DNA of 5,939 nt from Candidatus Hodarchaeota archaeon (GTDB taxonomy: Archaea > Asgardarchaeota > Heimdallarchaeia > Hodarchaeales > YT1-057), in the NCBI GenBank assembly GCA_016839955.1, contig JAEOTI010000516.1, positions 1-5,939 on the forward strand, read 5' to 3'. Shown in pieces: positions 4,136 through 5,939 of this stretch. Each line of letters begins with the position of its first letter. Positions within the stretch are counted from its first letter, which is position 1. The position numbers and the translations under genes were made by a program. The notes below the pieces were generated by a model that worked only from the letters and a program-made list of their open reading frames with translations, made no database searches and was not told where the DNA came from.

Positions 4136-5939
4136 TTATCCTCGAGTTGGTTTAATTAGGGGAAGGAGAACGTTAAAAAGACATGTATGAATTCGAGTTG
4201 GATCTGGTACGCCGAGTAAAATCTCATTTCCAATAGAAAGGGTGGGAACAGACATTATATTGTGTCCTTTTCTCCTTACCCCATCTGAGTGGATATCAAC
4301 CTTTCGATAGGTGACTTGGCCTTTATAGAGGGATAACGCTTCTTGAACGACTCTTTCAGCAGCTTCACAATGAATACAATCTTTGGATGTAAAAAGTAAA
4401 ATTTCAGCCTGGTCAACCAATAGGTCTGCAAGTTTACTTCCAAGCTGTTTGTATAGCATTTCTAAATTTGAATATAGTTGAGCGATTTTCAAATTAGCTT
4501 CTTCAAGTCTTTTATTTGATTTTGAAAGCTGATTTCTCATGGATCGTTCCATTTGAAAGAGATAGGTACTACTAAGTGCAAGCGCTAAATGATTGCAGAT
4601 ATGGTTAATTAACTCGATCTCTCGTTGAGAGAATTCCATATTGTTTTCTTTAAACACATAAATAATTCCAAAATCTTGTTCTTGTACAAGTAAAGGGACA
4701 GTTAAGGTACTAGTTTCTTGTTTCCCTTGAGATCTCACAAGTTCGTTTTCATCAATGATATCTCCTTGATTCTCACCAGACCAAAGATTGTCCTTAATCA
4801 TTGATTTGTTCGGTATGAATTTTATCCTAATATTGGGAAAAAGAGTTCTTAGAGTTTGTTTAATAGTCAAGATGATTGAACTAAAAGAGAATTTAGTTGT
4901 TAACTTAGCTGTAACTTCGTTTAAAATTATGATCTCAGAAGCCCTTTGAATCACTTCTTCAAATAACGCCGCATTCGATATTGTTGCATTAATTGGTCCC
5001 TCAATTTCTTCCAATAAAGGCCAAATTTTATCGTAGTCTTGGTTTGCATCTAAAACCAGAGAAAAAACACCAAGAGTCACCCCTTTTGAGCAGATTGGAA
5101 TAACTAGAGAAGTATCAGTGTTTTTAGTAAAAATGGGAATTTGTTTAGTAAACAGATCTGAGAGATCATCTGTGGATAAGATTAGAGGAGAAGCACATTT
5201 AGAAATCCAACTCTTGATTTGTTGATAATTTAGGGCATCTAAATACCATTTAACTTGTTCAAGACCATCTTCAATAATAGCAACGCCAAATGGTTGTCTT
5301 TTTATTGGAACTATTGCCCAACATTTCTTACACAATGTAGCTCTTTTTATTTCTCCACTTAATGTCGAAAGGACTTCCTCCAATGTGCTAGCTTGATTTG
5401 AAAGTTTAGTGATTCTTCTTAGACTTGCTGTACGTGCTTGATTTTGTATAGCTTGTGAAAAAGTTCTTGAGGTGTAAAGAGACAGTATTTCGACCAGAAT
5501 TTCTGAAATGAGATATTTCTCATCATCAAGTTCGTATTTTTTTCTAAGAAAGATAAAAACGCGACCAAAATCTTTTCCTTCGAAAACTAGACTGGAACTT
5601 AAAACTCTATCACATTCTGTTAAAATTTCAGAATAATTATCTACAAAATCTAAATCTTTTAGCCAAAGGAGATTCGAGGCAAGAAGAGGAGGTGAAGATT
5701 CATTTAAAATATCCAAAATCTTTTCTACATCATTAGAACGATACGTATTTGAAAGTGTAGTGGAAAAAAAGGAGAGCAAAATTGGCTTTTCACAATCTTC
5801 TGCCTTAATCGCTATTAAACCATGTAAAGCTTGGAGGTATTCGCATAATAATTCTAAAGCACGAGTTAATGAGTCTGTACTCATTTCTCGTGAAAGTTCT
5901 CTAACAAAATTTGAAATAATGGATAGATTTAGCTGAAAA
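4136..5939 (-). CDS. Multi-GAF sensor protein fused to a C-terminal CxxC thioredoxin-like domain, 5'-partial
   Basis: The frame is open from the window edge to the TAA at 4136 (600 residues in view); numbers here count from the internal Met at 5884. Three GAF-like units follow one another: about -15 to 145 (ending GRVFIFLRKKYELDDEKYL), 155-312 (PICSKGVTLGVFSLVL near 263-278) and 314-446 (VPLLVQEQDFGIIYVFKE at 396-413). Residues about 446-488 form a coiled coil. Residues 493-575 form a thioredoxin/glutaredoxin fold: strand AEILLFTS, active-site-like C503-I-H-C506, helix, strand VTYRKVDIH, and the cis-proline loop SVPTLSIGN (P547). GAF domains bind small ligands or sense redox state, and CxxC thioredoxin folds exchange disulfides. 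There is no histidine-kinase, cyclase or DNA-binding output in view, no membrane segment and no signal peptide. The ATG at 5884 is probably not the start: upstream codons read NFVRELSRE, completing the first GAF helix, and no Shine-Dalgarno site precedes it. More domains may lie upstream. The GAF assignment rests on pattern, and the thioredoxin part is clearer. Confidence 0.83.
   Translation of the reverse strand, partial: FQLNLSIISNFVRELSREMSTDSLTRALELLCEYLQALHGLIAIKAEDCEKPILLSFFSTTLSNTYRSNDVEKILDILNESSPPLLASNLLWLKDLDFVDNYSEILTECDRVLSSSLVFEGKDFGRVFIFLRKKYELDDEKYLISEILVEILSLYTSRTFSQAIQNQARTASLRRITKLSNQASTLEEVLSTLSGEIKRATLCKKCWAIVPIKRQPFGVAIIEDGLEQVKWYLDALNYQQIKSWISKCASPLILSTDDLSDLFTKQIPIFTKNTDTSLVIPICSKGVTLGVFSLVLDANQDYDKIWPLLEEIEGPINATISNAALFEEVIQRASEIIILNEVTAKLTTKFSFSSIILTIKQTLRTLFPNIRIKFIPNKSMIKDNLWSGENQGDIIDENELVRSQGKQETSTLTVPLLVQEQDFGIIYVFKENNMEFSQREIELINHICNHLALALSSTYLFQMERSMRNQLSKSNKRLEEANLKIAQLYSNLEMLYKQLGSKLADLLVDQAEILLFTSKDCIHCEAAERVVQEALSLYKGQVTYRKVDIHSDGVRRKGHNIMSVPTLSIGNEILLGVPDPTRIHTCLFNVLLPLIKPTRG

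Noticed and set aside
1..5939. Search for CRISPR arrays, insertion sequences, att sites, tRNA or rRNA genes
   Set aside because: No regularly spaced repeats, transposase or integrase motifs, terminal inverted repeats, or tRNA/rRNA-like segments were seen on either strand.

Overview
This window reads as AT-rich archaeal chromosome with ordinary coding density and no sign of mobile DNA. The archaeal assignment rests on three things. The small heat-shock protein carries the IKMDFGPDG-P-FEQFGN linker typical of archaeal Hsp20 proteins. There is a stand-alone Roadblock/LC7 protein with a helical extension. There are TTG starts behind good Shine-Dalgarno sites, and TATA-like boxes upstream of genes. 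Roadblock proteins are especially numerous in Asgard archaea, so an Asgard (for example Heimdall-type) genome is my leading guess. No single gene here proves it.

Layout: (1) 1-390, minus strand: the N-terminal part of a response-regulator (REC) protein whose C-terminus runs off the left edge. (2) 391-788: a roughly 400-base divergent intergenic region with no convincing gene. It holds a candidate TATA box for the REC gene, and near-identical 16-base direct repeats plus a short palindrome on the heat-shock side. (3) 789-3301, plus strand: small heat-shock protein, then a biotin-protein ligase 11 bases later, then a 342-residue protein I do not recognise, 54 bases further on. The first two are probably one operon and the third may belong to it. 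(4) 3302-5939, minus strand: a Roadblock/LC7 protein lies downstream of a large GAF-GAF-GAF-coiled-coil-thioredoxin-like protein that enters from the right edge. The plus-strand and minus-strand groups meet tail to tail with adjacent stop codons and no spacer.

Functional reading: the plus-strand genes look like housekeeping (protein folding and biotin attachment) plus one unknown. The flanking minus-strand genes look like signalling. The REC protein is a phospho-acceptor. The GAF protein is a multi-sensor with no kinase domain in the window, ending in a CxxC thioredoxin-like module. The Roadblock protein is of a kind that elsewhere regulates or scaffolds small GTPases. The most interesting possibility is that the GAF-thioredoxin protein and the Roadblock protein form a redox or ligand-responsive signalling pair. 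This is inferred from domain content and adjacency only.

Two start decisions matter. The Roadblock gene should start at the ATG at 3985, not the TTG at 4006. The GAF-thioredoxin gene should not start at the ATG at 5884, because its frame stays open and GAF-like up to the window edge, so it is 5'-partial.
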